In this document: positions 1 through 7,329 of the stretch, piece after piece
How positions within the stretch are numbered: the stretch's first letter is position 1
How the letters are laid out: the number at the start of each line of letters is the position of its first letter
NCBI GenBank assembly: GCA_031259205.1
Contig: JAIRLS010000014.1
Coordinates: 1-39,989, forward strand
From: Bacteroidales bacterium
Lineage (GTDB): Bacteria; Bacteroidota; Bacteroidia; Bacteroidales; UBA4181
DNA length: 39,989 nt
Direction of reading: 5' to 3'
The notes under the pieces: model-generated
What the model saw: the letters and a program-made list of their open reading frames with translations, nothing else
What the model was told of the DNA's origin: nothing
The model's database searches: none
Made by a program: the position numbers and the translations under genes

Positions 1-394
1 TGACGGACTTTTTCAATATGGTCAGTACTAAATATTGTTCGGAATTAAATACGTTATTAACGTTAAACTTCCAATTTTTTGACGAGCCCAATGCACAAAA
101 CATGACCGCGTGAAGTATACACAAAAGGACACGGAGAGAAACACGGAATGACATGGTATCATGTCCGTTTATCAAAGAAACGGCAACAGGATATTTTTTA
201 TGAAAACCAAACTTTCTTTCGCATAACGGATTCTACTTTTAAATATAGCTTATATTCAACAATATAGATAAAAATTTGAAGGAGAATAGAGCATATCGTC
301 AAAATTTTACCGGACAATGGCGATACAAAATATTGGTCACTGTATTTGTCATCCAAAAAAAAATCCCATCTTTGCAAGTCCAAAACCTTACGTC
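1..394. other. Non-coding region upstream of purL
   Basis: I see no convincing gene here. A purine-rich stretch around 121-147 (GGACACGGAGAG followed by AAACACGGA) resembles short dispersed sequences of many bacterial intergenic regions. A small hairpin follows at 150-165 (GACATG, loop GTAT, CATGTC). A near-match to the Bacteroidota -7 box (TACTTTTA, consensus TAnnTTTG) lies at 234-241, about 150 nt before the chosen purL start. It may be the purL promoter, but I found no clear -33 element. The reading frame that enters purL opens at 317, but its first 26 codons do not look like PurL sequence. Confidence 0.4.
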
Positions 395-3300
395 ATGATA
401 GATTTTTTTCGCAACAAATTTGAAGAGGTCATTGCGGTACAATCGGTAGAGAACTTGTCGCATCAGGATCTTGCCCGGATGAAGTGGCTGCTGGGCGACG
501 CCGTTCATCTGGAAACGGCTGTAATTGAAGGATGGTTCGTCGGTCCGCGTCGGGAGATGATCACGCCATGGAGTACCAACGCAGTGGACATCACCCAAAA
601 CATGAACCTGCGCGGCATCGTTCGCATGGAGCGTTATTTCCCGTCCATGCCGCCGAAAAAGGATGCGCCTCTCCACTACGATCCGATGCTGCAAAAGCTT
701 TACCATCACCTCGACAGCAATATCTTCCTTATCGACAGGCAACCGGAGGCCATCCGTTATGTGGACGACATTGCTGCCTGCAACCGGCAGGAAGGTCTTG
801 CGCTTAGCCCCGATGAGATAGACTATCTGAAACAGTTACAGCAAAAAACAGGACGACAGCTCACCGACAGCGAGATTTTCGGATTTTCACAAGTCAATTC
901 CGAACATTGCCGCCACAAAATTTTCAACGGACGTTTTGTCATTGACGGAAAAGAAAAGCCGTTCACGCTGTTCGGGCTGATCAGGCGAACGTCGGAAATG
1001 AATCCCAACAAAATCATCTCCGCCTACAAAGACAATTGCGCCTTTATCGAAGGGGCGGAAGTGCAACGCTTTGTTCCGGAAAGAAGCGATCAACCGGCTT
1101 TTTTCACGGTACGCACCGAACAGACGGTGATTTCGCTGAAAGCCGAAACCCATAATTTCCCCACCACGGTAGAGCCGTTCAACGGAGCGGCTACCGGCAG
1201 CGGCGGAGAAATACGCGACCGTCTGGCAGGCGGGAAAGGCTCCATACCGGCGGCAGGCACTGCCGTATATATGACCTCATACCCTCGCATGGAAGAGAAA
1301 ACAGGTCGCGTATGGGAAAAAATCCAACCGCCGCGACCATGGCTTTACCACAGCCCGCTGGATACCCTCATCAAAGCCTCCGACGGAGCCAGCGATTTCG
1401 GCAACAAATTCGGACAACCGCTTATCTGCGGGAGCCTCCTGACCTTCGAACATGCGGAAGCCTCCCGAAAATACGGATTCGACAAAGTGATTATGCTGGC
1501 CGGCGGCGTCGGTTACGCACGAAAAGCCGACAGTGCAAAGGAAACGCCTGTCCCCGGAGATAAAGTGATATTGCTGGGGGGCGATAACTACCGCATCGGC
1601 ATGGGCGGAGGCGCCGTATCATCGGTAGCCACCGGCGAATACGGCAACGCCATTGAAATGAATGCCGTACAACGCTCCAATCCGGAAATGCAGAAAAGAG
1701 TGGCCAACGCTATCCGCGCCCTGACGGAAATGGAAAAGAATCCCATCGTATCCATCCACGACCACGGCGCCGGCGGACATCTCAACTGCCTGTCCGAACT
1801 GCTGGAAGCCACCGGCGGCATAATTGAACTCAACCGACTGCCTGTCGGCGATCCTACGCTTTCCGACAAGGAAATCATCGGCAACGAATCGCAGGAACGC
1901 ATGGGGTTAATACTGAAACAACAGGACGTCGACGTCCTGCTCCGTATTGCCGAACGCGAACGCGCTCCGATGTATGTCGTGGGAGAAGCTACCGGCGACC
2001 GTCGCTTCACTATTGTTGATTCCCGCACCAGCGAGAAACCCGTCGATCTGATGCTGGACGACATGTTCGGTAACACGCCTGAAACGGTAATGACCGACCA
2101 TACCGTCAACAAATCTTTTGAACCGGTTGTTTACGAAAATTACCGGATACAGGAATATGTGGAAAACCTGCTGCAAATGGAAGCGGTTGCATGCAAAGAC
2201 TGGCTCACCAACAAAGTAGACCGTTCGGTGACCGGACTGGTAGCCCTGCAACAGACGGCAGGCGAAATACAACTTCCGCTGAACAACCTCGGCGTGGTCG
2301 CACTGGATTATCAAGGAGTGAAAGGGATCGCTACTTCTATCGGTCATGCGCCGGGCGTAGCTTTGCTGAACGCAGCCGCCGGCTCGCGCATGGCTATTGC
2401 CGAAGCGCTGACCAATCTGGTCTGGGCGCCTCTCGAATCCGGTTTGAAGGGCGTTTCGCTAAGCGCCAACTGGATGTGGTCGTGCAGAAACGCCGGCGAG
2501 GACGCGCTCCTCTATGAAGCCGTAGAAGCCGCCTCAGAATTTGCACTTGGGCTTGGTATCAACATCCCTACGGGAAAAGATTCCCTTTCGATGACGCAGA
2601 GATACCCCGGAGGAGAAACGGTGCTCTCCCCGGGAACAGTGATTATTTCAACCGTCGGACAGGTATCGGATATCCGCAAAACGGTGCGGCCGGTGATGGC
2701 TAACGACGAAGCGACGCATCTCATCTATGTCGATCTTTCGGGAATGCCGTTCGCACTGGGAGGAAGCAGTTTCGCACAAATACTCGGCAAAATAGGCGGT
2801 CCTGTTCCGGACGTTAGAGATACGGCGTATTTTGCAAAAGTGTTTGATACGATACAACGCTTGATAAGAAAGGAAATGATCGTTGCCGGACATGATGTTT
2901 CCGCCGGCGGACTGATCACCGCCTTGCTGGAGATGTGTTTTGCCAACAGCGAAGGCGGTTTGGAGGTCGATCTTACAAGCATCACCGACGTATACAAGGA
3001 AAACGCCGGCGTCATCCCGGCGCTGTTTGCGGAAAACCCTGCGCTGGTGCTGCAAATCAATGAAGCTGACAACGTCAAGGTACATGAAATTTTCGGCGAA
3101 GCCGGCGTCAAGGCATACACCATCGGAAAACCCATCGCCAAACGGATTGTACGCGTCTTCCACGAAGGCGAGAAGTACAAATTCGATATCGACCAGTTGC
3201 GCGACCTGTGGTTCAAGACCTCTTACCTGCTCGACTGTTGCCAAAGCGGGAAACAAAAAGCCACAGAACGTTTTTCCAATTACAAATTCCAACGGCTTGA

Positions 3301-4138
3301 ATACTGTTTTCCGGCACATTTCAAAGGCACTTTCGCCCAGTACGACGTCCGTCCCGACCGCACGACGCCGACAGGGATACGGGCTGCCGTTATCCGCGAA
3401 CAAGGCTCGCAGTGCGACCGCGAAACGGCATGGATGATGTACCTTGCCGGCATGGACGTGAAGGACGTACATACCTCCGACTTGACAGAAGGACGCGAAA
3501 CGCTGGAAGACGTACAGATGATCGTGTTCGTAGGCGGCTTTGCCAATTCCGACGTGCTGGGGTCTGCCAAAGGATGGGCGGGCGCCCTCCTGTACAACGA
3601 AAAAGCAAAATCAGCTCTGGATCGCTTTTATAGCCGTCCCGACACGCTGAGCCTCGGCATCTGCAACGGCTGCCAGCTAATGATGGAATTGGGGCTGCTT
3701 CATCCCGAAGACGGACAAAAACCCGTCATGGAACATAACGACTCCCACAAGTTCGAAAGCGCCTTTGTCAATGTCACCATTCCCGACAACCATTCGGTCA
3801 TGCTCCGGTCGCTGTCGGGTTCGCGACTGGGCATCTGGGTAGCGCACGGCGAAGGCAAATTCCGCCTTCCCCTGCCGGCAGACCATTACCATGTGGGGAT
3901 GAGATTCAGCTACGACAGTTATCCTGCCAATCCCAACGGATCGCCCGACGGTATCGCCGCCCTCTACAGCAAAGACGGACGCCATCTGGCCATGATGCCA
4001 CACCTCGAACGTGCAGTCTATCCGTGGAACTGGGCGCATTATCCGGCCAACCGGCAGCATGATCAGGTGACGCCCTGGATAGAAGCATTTGTAAACGCCG
4101 CCGAATGGATACAAAAACAGGCGAAGAGTGAAAAATGA
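395..4138 (+). CDS. purL: Phosphoribosylformylglycinamidine synthase, single-chain PurL
   Basis: Catalyses the ATP- and glutamine-dependent conversion of FGAR to FGAM, the fourth step of purine synthesis, in the cytoplasm. The 1,247-residue chain has the large single-chain architecture: N-terminal domain, two AIRS-type ATPase halves and a C-terminal class I glutaminase. The core motif AETHNFPTTVEPFNGAATG and the following GGEIRDRLAGGKGS are present. The glutaminase end shows the nucleophile-cysteine loop GICNGCQLMMELG and the late PHLERAVYPWNW containing the histidine and glutamate partners. An in-frame codon at 317 gives a longer product, but its extra 26 residues look unlike PurL. The ATG at 395 (MIDFFRNKFEEVIAV) fits the family N-terminus, so I chose it. 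It stands alone; a hairpin with a T run follows about 120 nt downstream. Confidence 0.95.
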   Translation: MIDFFRNKFEEVIAVQSVENLSHQDLARMKWLLGDAVHLETAVIEGWFVGPRREMITPWSTNAVDITQNMNLRGIVRMERYFPSMPPKKDAPLHYDPMLQKLYHHLDSNIFLIDRQPEAIRYVDDIAACNRQEGLALSPDEIDYLKQLQQKTGRQLTDSEIFGFSQVNSEHCRHKIFNGRFVIDGKEKPFTLFGLIRRTSEMNPNKIISAYKDNCAFIEGAEVQRFVPERSDQPAFFTVRTEQTVISLKAETHNFPTTVEPFNGAATGSGGEIRDRLAGGKGSIPAAGTAVYMTSYPRMEEKTGRVWEKIQPPRPWLYHSPLDTLIKASDGASDFGNKFGQPLICGSLLTFEHAEASRKYGFDKVIMLAGGVGYARKADSAKETPVPGDKVILLGGDNYRIGMGGGAVSSVATGEYGNAIEMNAVQRSNPEMQKRVANAIRALTEMEKNPIVSIHDHGAGGHLNCLSELLEATGGIIELNRLPVGDPTLSDKEIIGNESQERMGLILKQQDVDVLLRIAERERAPMYVVGEATGDRRFTIVDSRTSEKPVDLMLDDMFGNTPETVMTDHTVNKSFEPVVYENYRIQEYVENLLQMEAVACKDWLTNKVDRSVTGLVALQQTAGEIQLPLNNLGVVALDYQGVKGIATSIGHAPGVALLNAAAGSRMAIAEALTNLVWAPLESGLKGVSLSANWMWSCRNAGEDALLYEAVEAASEFALGLGINIPTGKDSLSMTQRYPGGETVLSPGTVIISTVGQVSDIRKTVRPVMANDEATHLIYVDLSGMPFALGGSSFAQILGKIGGPVPDVRDTAYFAKVFDTIQRLIRKEMIVAGHDVSAGGLITALLEMCFANSEGGLEVDLTSITDVYKENAGVIPALFAENPALVLQINEADNVKVHEIFGEAGVKAYTIGKPIAKRIVRVFHEGEKYKFDIDQLRDLWFKTSYLLDCCQSGKQKATERFSNYKFQRLEYCFPAHFKGTFAQYDVRPDRTTPTGIRAAVIREQGSQCDRETAWMMYLAGMDVKDVHTSDLTEGRETLEDVQMIVFVGGFANSDVLGSAKGWAGALLYNEKAKSALDRFYSRPDTLSLGICNGCQLMMELGLLHPEDGQKPVMEHNDSHKFESAFVNVTIPDNHSVMLRSLSGSRLGIWVAHGEGKFRLPLPADHYHVGMRFSYDSYPANPNGSPDGIAALYSKDGRHLAMMPHLERAVYPWNWAHYPANRQHDQVTPWIEAFVNAAEWIQKQAKSEK

Positions 4139-4260
4139 ACAACATCTCCGCTCTACTCTGCCGGTTTTATATCTGTGTAATCCGTATGGATCTGCGCAAG
4201 TCAATTGCCCGACTTTAACCCACATTGCAACTTTTCAAGTTGTAAATATCTTATATTTAT

Positions 4261-4287
4261 GCTATTCTATTTTTAAGAATAGCTTTT
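4261..4287 (+). terminator. Probable rho-independent terminator after purL
   Basis: GCTATTCT (4261-4268), a 7-nt A/T loop and AGAATAGC (4276-4283) form a perfect 8-bp stem followed by TTTT. A second small inverted repeat, CAACTT-TTC-AAGTTG, precedes it at 4228-4242. Placement 120 nt after the purL stop suits a terminator, but the stem is AT-rich. Confidence 0.5.
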
Positions 4288-4301
4288 GAGGTACTGCAAA
4301 T

Positions 4302-4609
4302 GTGGCGAACGGGATTTATTTAAAGGAAAAGGAAAAGAAAAAGGAACGGGATGATGTCCCACTTTACCCCTCAAACGTATTGAAACACACGGTTGCATTT
4401 GTTTTGTGGCATATAAAAACGTATAAGGAACTGAAACGCATCTTGAGGTTAAGTGGGAGCGATTTGAGTGTAGATAAGGTTTTGAATATTGCAGAACAAT
4501 AACAACCCTAAAAATCAAGTTGCCTGCATGTGGACAAACCTTGACTGAAACGATGATTATAACTCCCAAGCACAAAACTATTGCCCTGCGATTTGAGGAA
4601 AATTTCTGA
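4302..4609 (+). pseudogene. C-terminal remnant of a DDE transposase, frameshifted
   Basis: A GTG-initiated frame runs 4302-4502 and contains VAFVLWHIKTYKELKRILRL and SGSDLSVDKVLNIA. This resembles the C-terminal region of IS4-superfamily transposases of the IS1634/IS1380 kind. The frame stops at 4500, but the +2 frame continues at once (4502-4609) with TTLKIKLPACGQTLTETM and then TPKHKTIALRFEENF before a stop. Joining the two frames gives a natural-looking protein end, so one frameshift separates them. Everything N-terminal, including the catalytic DDE residues, is missing. The first roughly 20 residues (Lys/Glu-rich) look unrelated and are probably chance sequence. The family assignment comes from motif memory, not a search. 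Confidence 0.45.
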
Positions 4610-4620
4610 ATCTCTTTTTA

Positions 4621-4647
4621 GGGTGAGGCATTGACGAAGTCGGGAGA
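4621..4647. mobile_element. Probable insertion-sequence end
   Basis: This 27-nt segment (GGGTG, 3 nt, CATTGACGAAGTCGGGAGA) lies 12 nt after the stop of the transposase remnant, where an IS right end would be. It matches the reverse complement of 39402-39428 at 21 of 27 positions by my count, including an uninterrupted TGACGAAGTC. A GGGAG/CTCCC hairpin overlaps its 3' end at 4642-4656. Confidence 0.45.
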
Positions 4648-4662
4648 ACAACTCCCTCGTTT

Positions 4663-4797
4663 TCATCCTGTTCCATGCGCTTTATCAATGAGTTCCTCTA
4701 TTTCAGGAGGGTTGAATTTCTGATTTACGAAAGATATTCCCGCAAACAGGCTGACGGTTTTAGATATTTTTTGTATCTTTACCTTTTGGAAGTTCAT
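4663..4797 (-). pseudogene. N-terminal remnant of a DDE transposase
   Basis: A 44-codon reading frame on the minus strand starts with MNFQKVKIQKISKTVSLFAG and continues with ISFVNQKFNPPEIEELIDKA before stopping. The pattern of a short basic lead, a GGISFV-like strand and a loop ending in LID is what I associate with the first 40 residues of IS1380/IS1634-like transposases of Bacteroidota. It lacks the rest of the protein and points away from the C-terminal remnant at 4302-4609. They are therefore not simply two halves of one intact element; a nested or rearranged insertion is more likely. No search was possible. Confidence 0.4.
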
Positions 4798-4947
4798 GTG
4801 TCTTATTATCGTTCGACAGCGTAAAGGTATGTGAATTTTAAACCCTGCAAAGCGCTCGTTAATATCTTTATTATAGCGCTTTGTGGCAAGGTAAATGAAA
4901 AACAGGTACGAATGTAAGAATATTTTAATAATTTAAAGTTTATCAAT

Positions 4948-5505
4948 ATGACAAAAAAATGGATTTGTACGGTATGCGGTTATGTTCATGAAGGGAACGA
5001 ACCGCCGGAGACGTGTCCTCAATGTAAACAGCCGAAGAGCAAGTTTAAGGAAATGTCGGTCGAAGAAGGCGCTCTGAAATTTGCCGATGAACATGTTCTC
5101 GGCGTTGCCAAAGGCGTTGATCCTGTTATTTGGGAGGGTTTGCAGGCCCATTTCATGGGCGAGGCTACCGAAGTAGGCATGTATCTTGCCATGAGCCGTC
5201 AGGCAGACCGTGAAGGATACCCCGAAATTGCCGAATCATTCAAGCGTTATGCTTTCGAGGAAGCCGAACATTGCGCCAAATTTGCCGAATTGTTAGGCGA
5301 AGTAGTGTGGGACACCAAGACCAACCTGAAAAAACGCATGGAAGCCGAAGCCGGCGCCTGCGAGGATAAGAAACGCATCGCCACGCTGGCAAAACAGCAA
5401 AACCTCGACGCTATCCACGATACTGTTCACGAAATGTGCAAGGACGAAGCGCGACACGGGAAAGGATTTGAAGGCCTGTACAACAGGTATTTCAAAAACA
5501 GGTAA
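4948..5505 (+). CDS. Rubrerythrin with N-terminal rubredoxin domain (reverse rubrerythrin)
   Basis: Non-haem iron protein expected to reduce hydrogen peroxide in the cytoplasm of an anaerobe. The 185-residue chain begins with a rubredoxin-type Fe(Cys)4 site, C7-x2-C10 and C23-x2-C26, followed by a ferritin-like four-helix domain. Di-iron ligands are visible in E72/E75, E105-x2-H108 (EEAEH) and E167-x2-H170 (DEARH). The domain order is reversed compared with classical rubrerythrin, where rubredoxin is C-terminal. It resembles the reverse rubrerythrins known as peroxidases in clostridia. It stands alone after a roughly 340-nt AT-rich leader, and I see no clear promoter. The electron donor cannot be read from the window. 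Confidence 0.92.
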   Translation: MTKKWICTVCGYVHEGNEPPETCPQCKQPKSKFKEMSVEEGALKFADEHVLGVAKGVDPVIWEGLQAHFMGEATEVGMYLAMSRQADREGYPEIAESFKRYAFEEAEHCAKFAELLGEVVWDTKTNLKKRMEAEAGACEDKKRIATLAKQQNLDAIHDTVHEMCKDEARHGKGFEGLYNRYFKNR

Positions 5506-5650
5506 TGCCCGTATGTGCAGTTAGAGGCGGTTTCAAAAGTCGATTTAACCGCAAAGAACGCAAGAACGGCTATAAAAAAGGTAAAAGTATTACTTGAACA
5601 TCCTTACTTTTGACCTTTGGGTGAAAAAACACTTTTGATATGGCTTTTGA

Positions 5651-6391
5651 TCATTTCAACAGGATCACCTTATAGTCGGAGGGAATTTTCATGTTAACGA
5701 GTTGGGGCCGGTCAAACAGAAAGTCCTGAAACTCGGCTGTGATTCGTATTGGGCGACGGTTCATGGAAAAGACAATATGCAGGGACGAAGGAAGCGAAAA
5801 TTGAAGGAAATCCCGAAACCCGGCATACCGGACCGTAGAAGCGGACGGGTAAGCGGAAACGCTTTCAATATGACGGTTTTCGTCCATCCGGAGTTCAACG
5901 CGGGCGTTGTCGCCGGTAAGGGTAAGCGCCCGTGGGCGGGTAACGGCAGTGAAACCAAGTTTCCGGTACGTCTGCTCGCAAGCGTCTGCGGTGAACAGCA
6001 AGTGTAAACTCATGGGATTGACCGGATAACCTGTCATCCGGCTCAGGTATTGATTGCTCCCCTTATAACAGATACGTTCCAAACGGTTCAGTACAATAAA
6101 AGAGTCTTTTTCAATCACGCCTCTGAATATTTCCACCAGCATTACCCCACGAAAGTAGCAGATACTGTCGGGGCGAATGTAAAGACTTCCGCTCATCCGG
6201 TAGGACTTGTCGCCGTCTGTTATGTCCCACCTGCATTTGGGAATCGAAATACTTCCTATCGGATAACAGGATGCGAAAAAACCTTTGTTGTGAACGGATT
6301 CCTTTGTCGCAACGGTTTTGCCTGTTCGACATGAAGCGAGCGTCGCCACGGTCAGGCATAGCATCCACACGAAATATCTGTATGTTTTCAT
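5651..6391 (-). CDS. DUF4292-type lipoprotein
   Basis: A 246-residue predicted lipoprotein. From the chosen ATG at 6391 the start MKTYRYFVWMLCLTVATLASC is a standard type II signal with lipobox LASC, so the product should be acylated and exported. A longer in-frame start at 6433 would add 14 residues before the signal and is less likely. The body has alternating beta-strand character (YRMSGSLYIRPDSICYFRGV, RVELRMDENRHIESV) and ends IPSDYKVILLK. It resembles the DUF4292 family of Bacteroidota, thought to be LolA/LolB-like beta-barrel shells, but no function is established. Monocistronic on the minus strand, converging with the rubrerythrin. Confidence 0.75.
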   Translation of the reverse strand: MKTYRYFVWMLCLTVATLASCRTGKTVATKESVHNKGFFASCYPIGSISIPKCRWDITDGDKSYRMSGSLYIRPDSICYFRGVMLVEIFRGVIEKDSFIVLNRLERICYKGSNQYLSRMTGYPVNPMSLHLLFTADACEQTYRKLGFTAVTRPRALTLTGDNARVELRMDENRHIESVSAYPSASTVRYAGFRDFLQFSLPSSLHIVFSMNRRPIRITAEFQDFLFDRPQLVNMKIPSDYKVILLK

Positions 6392-6462
6392 TGAAAAACG
6401 AAAATAAGTTTCAAATATACATGAAATTTCCAAATTACACGCGGACGGATAAAAATCGGTTA

Positions 6463-6620
6463 ATTCTTTTTTCGAGGCGTTGTGAAAAATGACTTAATTC
6501 TTCTAACCTCCGCGAAAGCGCGAAGGGGCGAATGTTGAGGCGAAAGGCTTTCGCCTGAAGGCACGAAGGAACAACACGGATGGGACAACCCACTGACCGA
6601 TAGCGCCTCAAAAAAAGATG
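6463..6620. mobile_element. MITE-like element, copy 1
   Basis: A 158-nt non-coding unit with imperfect terminal inverted repeats. The left end is ATTCTTTTTTCGAGGCGTTG. The right end is ATAGCGCCTCAAAAAAAGAT read on the plus strand. About 16 of 21 positions pair by my count. The interior carries a strong hairpin, AGGCGAAAG and CTTTCGCCT (6538-6556), around a single G. It shares the order and sequence of several blocks with the unit at 16928-17139. No transposase is encoded and I see no target-site duplication. Confidence 0.55.
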
Positions 6621-6639
6621 TAGCTCCGGAAAAAATATG

Positions 6640-6669
6640 TTGTCCGTATTCATATTTTGATTATTTTTG
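6640..6669 (+). promoter_or_regulatory. Bacteroidota-type promoter of tRNA-Arg
   Basis: TTG at 6640-6642, a 19-nt spacer, then TATTTTTG at 6662-6669 matching TAnnTTTG. The geometry is the same as that upstream of tRNA-Asn. Transcription would start only a few bases before the tRNA. Confidence 0.7.
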
Positions 6670-6679
6670 CAGCGAATTT

Positions 6680-6753
6680 GGCTCCGTAGTTCAGTTGAAT
6701 AGAACGTCAGATTCCGGTTCTGAAAGTCACAGGTTTGAGTCCTGTCGGAGTCA
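6680..6753 (+). tRNA. tRNA-Arg (anticodon CCG)
   Basis: A 74-nt cloverleaf reading CGG codons. Acceptor stem GGCTCCG with CGGAGTC, with one G-T pair. D stem GTTC/GAAC with a 9-nt loop. Anticodon stem TCAGA/TCTGA with loop TTCCGGT, placing CCG at 6714-6716. Five-nt variable loop. T stem ACAGG/CCTGT with loop TTTGAGT. Discriminator A6753; CCA is not encoded. Two nearly invariant tertiary positions are changed together: the D loop has G18-A19 instead of G18-G19, and the T loop has T at 56 instead of C, so A19 and U56 could still pair. Confidence 0.93.
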
Positions 6754-6815
6754 CTGAAGTTTTTCATGAGGATACACGTTCAACGTGCATCTTATCAACA
6801 AATAAAGATATAAAA

Positions 6816-6823
6816 TAGTTTTG
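6816..6823 (+). promoter_or_regulatory. -7 element upstream of the DUF5606 gene
   Basis: TAGTTTTG fits TAnnTTTG and lies 17 nt before the ATG at 6841. No good -33 TTG is found at the usual 19-nt spacing. The downstream phosphofructokinase gene is only 36 nt after DUF5606 and could share this promoter. Confidence 0.45.
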
Positions 6824-6840
6824 CGACAAAAATCATCAAT

Positions 6841-7293
6841 ATGTCACTAAAGGATATTTTAGTTATATCAGGTCAGAGCGGGCTTTTCAAGTACGTTTCC
6901 AAAGGGAAAGCGACCATTATTGTGGAAAACATGATTGACCGCCGGCGTACCGGCATACCCTCTACGGCAAAAATCAGTATGTTGAACGATATCGCTGTTT
7001 TTACCGAGAAGGAGGAACTTCCTTTGCGGGAAGTGTTAAAAAAGATACAGTCGAAGGAGAACGGCGGAGCAGCGATTTCTCATAAATCGCCCGATACGGA
7101 ATTGAGGCAGTATTTCGAAGCCGTCCTTCCCGATTATGACAAGGACAGGGTGTATCTGTCGGACATTCGTAAAGTGCTGATGTGGTACAACGCCTTGCTG
7201 GACTTGGGCATTACCGATTTCGAACCGGACACGCCGGAAACGCCGGACACGCCTGATACGCCGGATACGCCGGACACTCAACAAGCACAATAG
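6841..7293 (+). CDS. DUF5606 family protein with Pro-Asp-Thr repeat tail
   Basis: A 150-residue cytoplasmic protein without signal peptide or membrane segment. The N-terminal part (KDILVISGQSGLFKYVSKGK, then STAKISMLNDIAVFTEKEEL) has the layout of the Bacteroidota DUF5606 family: a small beta-rich first domain followed by a helical part (YLSDIRKVLMWYNALLDLGI). The function is unknown. Residues 129-146 are six consecutive PDT/PET triplets encoded by 9-bp tandem repeats. The tail then ends QQAQ. The gene sits between tRNA-Arg and the phosphofructokinase gene with a 36-nt gap to the latter, so co-transcription is plausible, but a functional link is not implied. Confidence 0.8.
   Translation: MSLKDILVISGQSGLFKYVSKGKATIIVENMIDRRRTGIPSTAKISMLNDIAVFTEKEELPLREVLKKIQSKENGGAAISHKSPDTELRQYFEAVLPDYDKDRVYLSDIRKVLMWYNALLDLGITDFEPDTPETPDTPDTPDTPDTQQAQ
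7225..7278 (+). repeat. Six 9-bp tandem repeats encoding (PDT)n
   Basis: Six copies of CCG-GAN-ACN with minor variation, at the 3' end of the DUF5606 gene. The unit is a multiple of three, so length changes would keep the frame. Confidence 0.85.
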
Positions 7294-7329
7294 TTACAAA
7301 CGTCATAAATTTTAATTGAATCAAAAAAA

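Noticed and set aside
317..394. N-terminal extension of PurL
   Set aside because: The 26 residues do not resemble PurL, and the downstream ATG fits the family start.
5521..5580. ACCGCAAAGAACGCAAGAA motif after rubrerythrin
   Set aside because: Short purine-rich sequences of this type are widespread; no second copy or pairing structure in the window.
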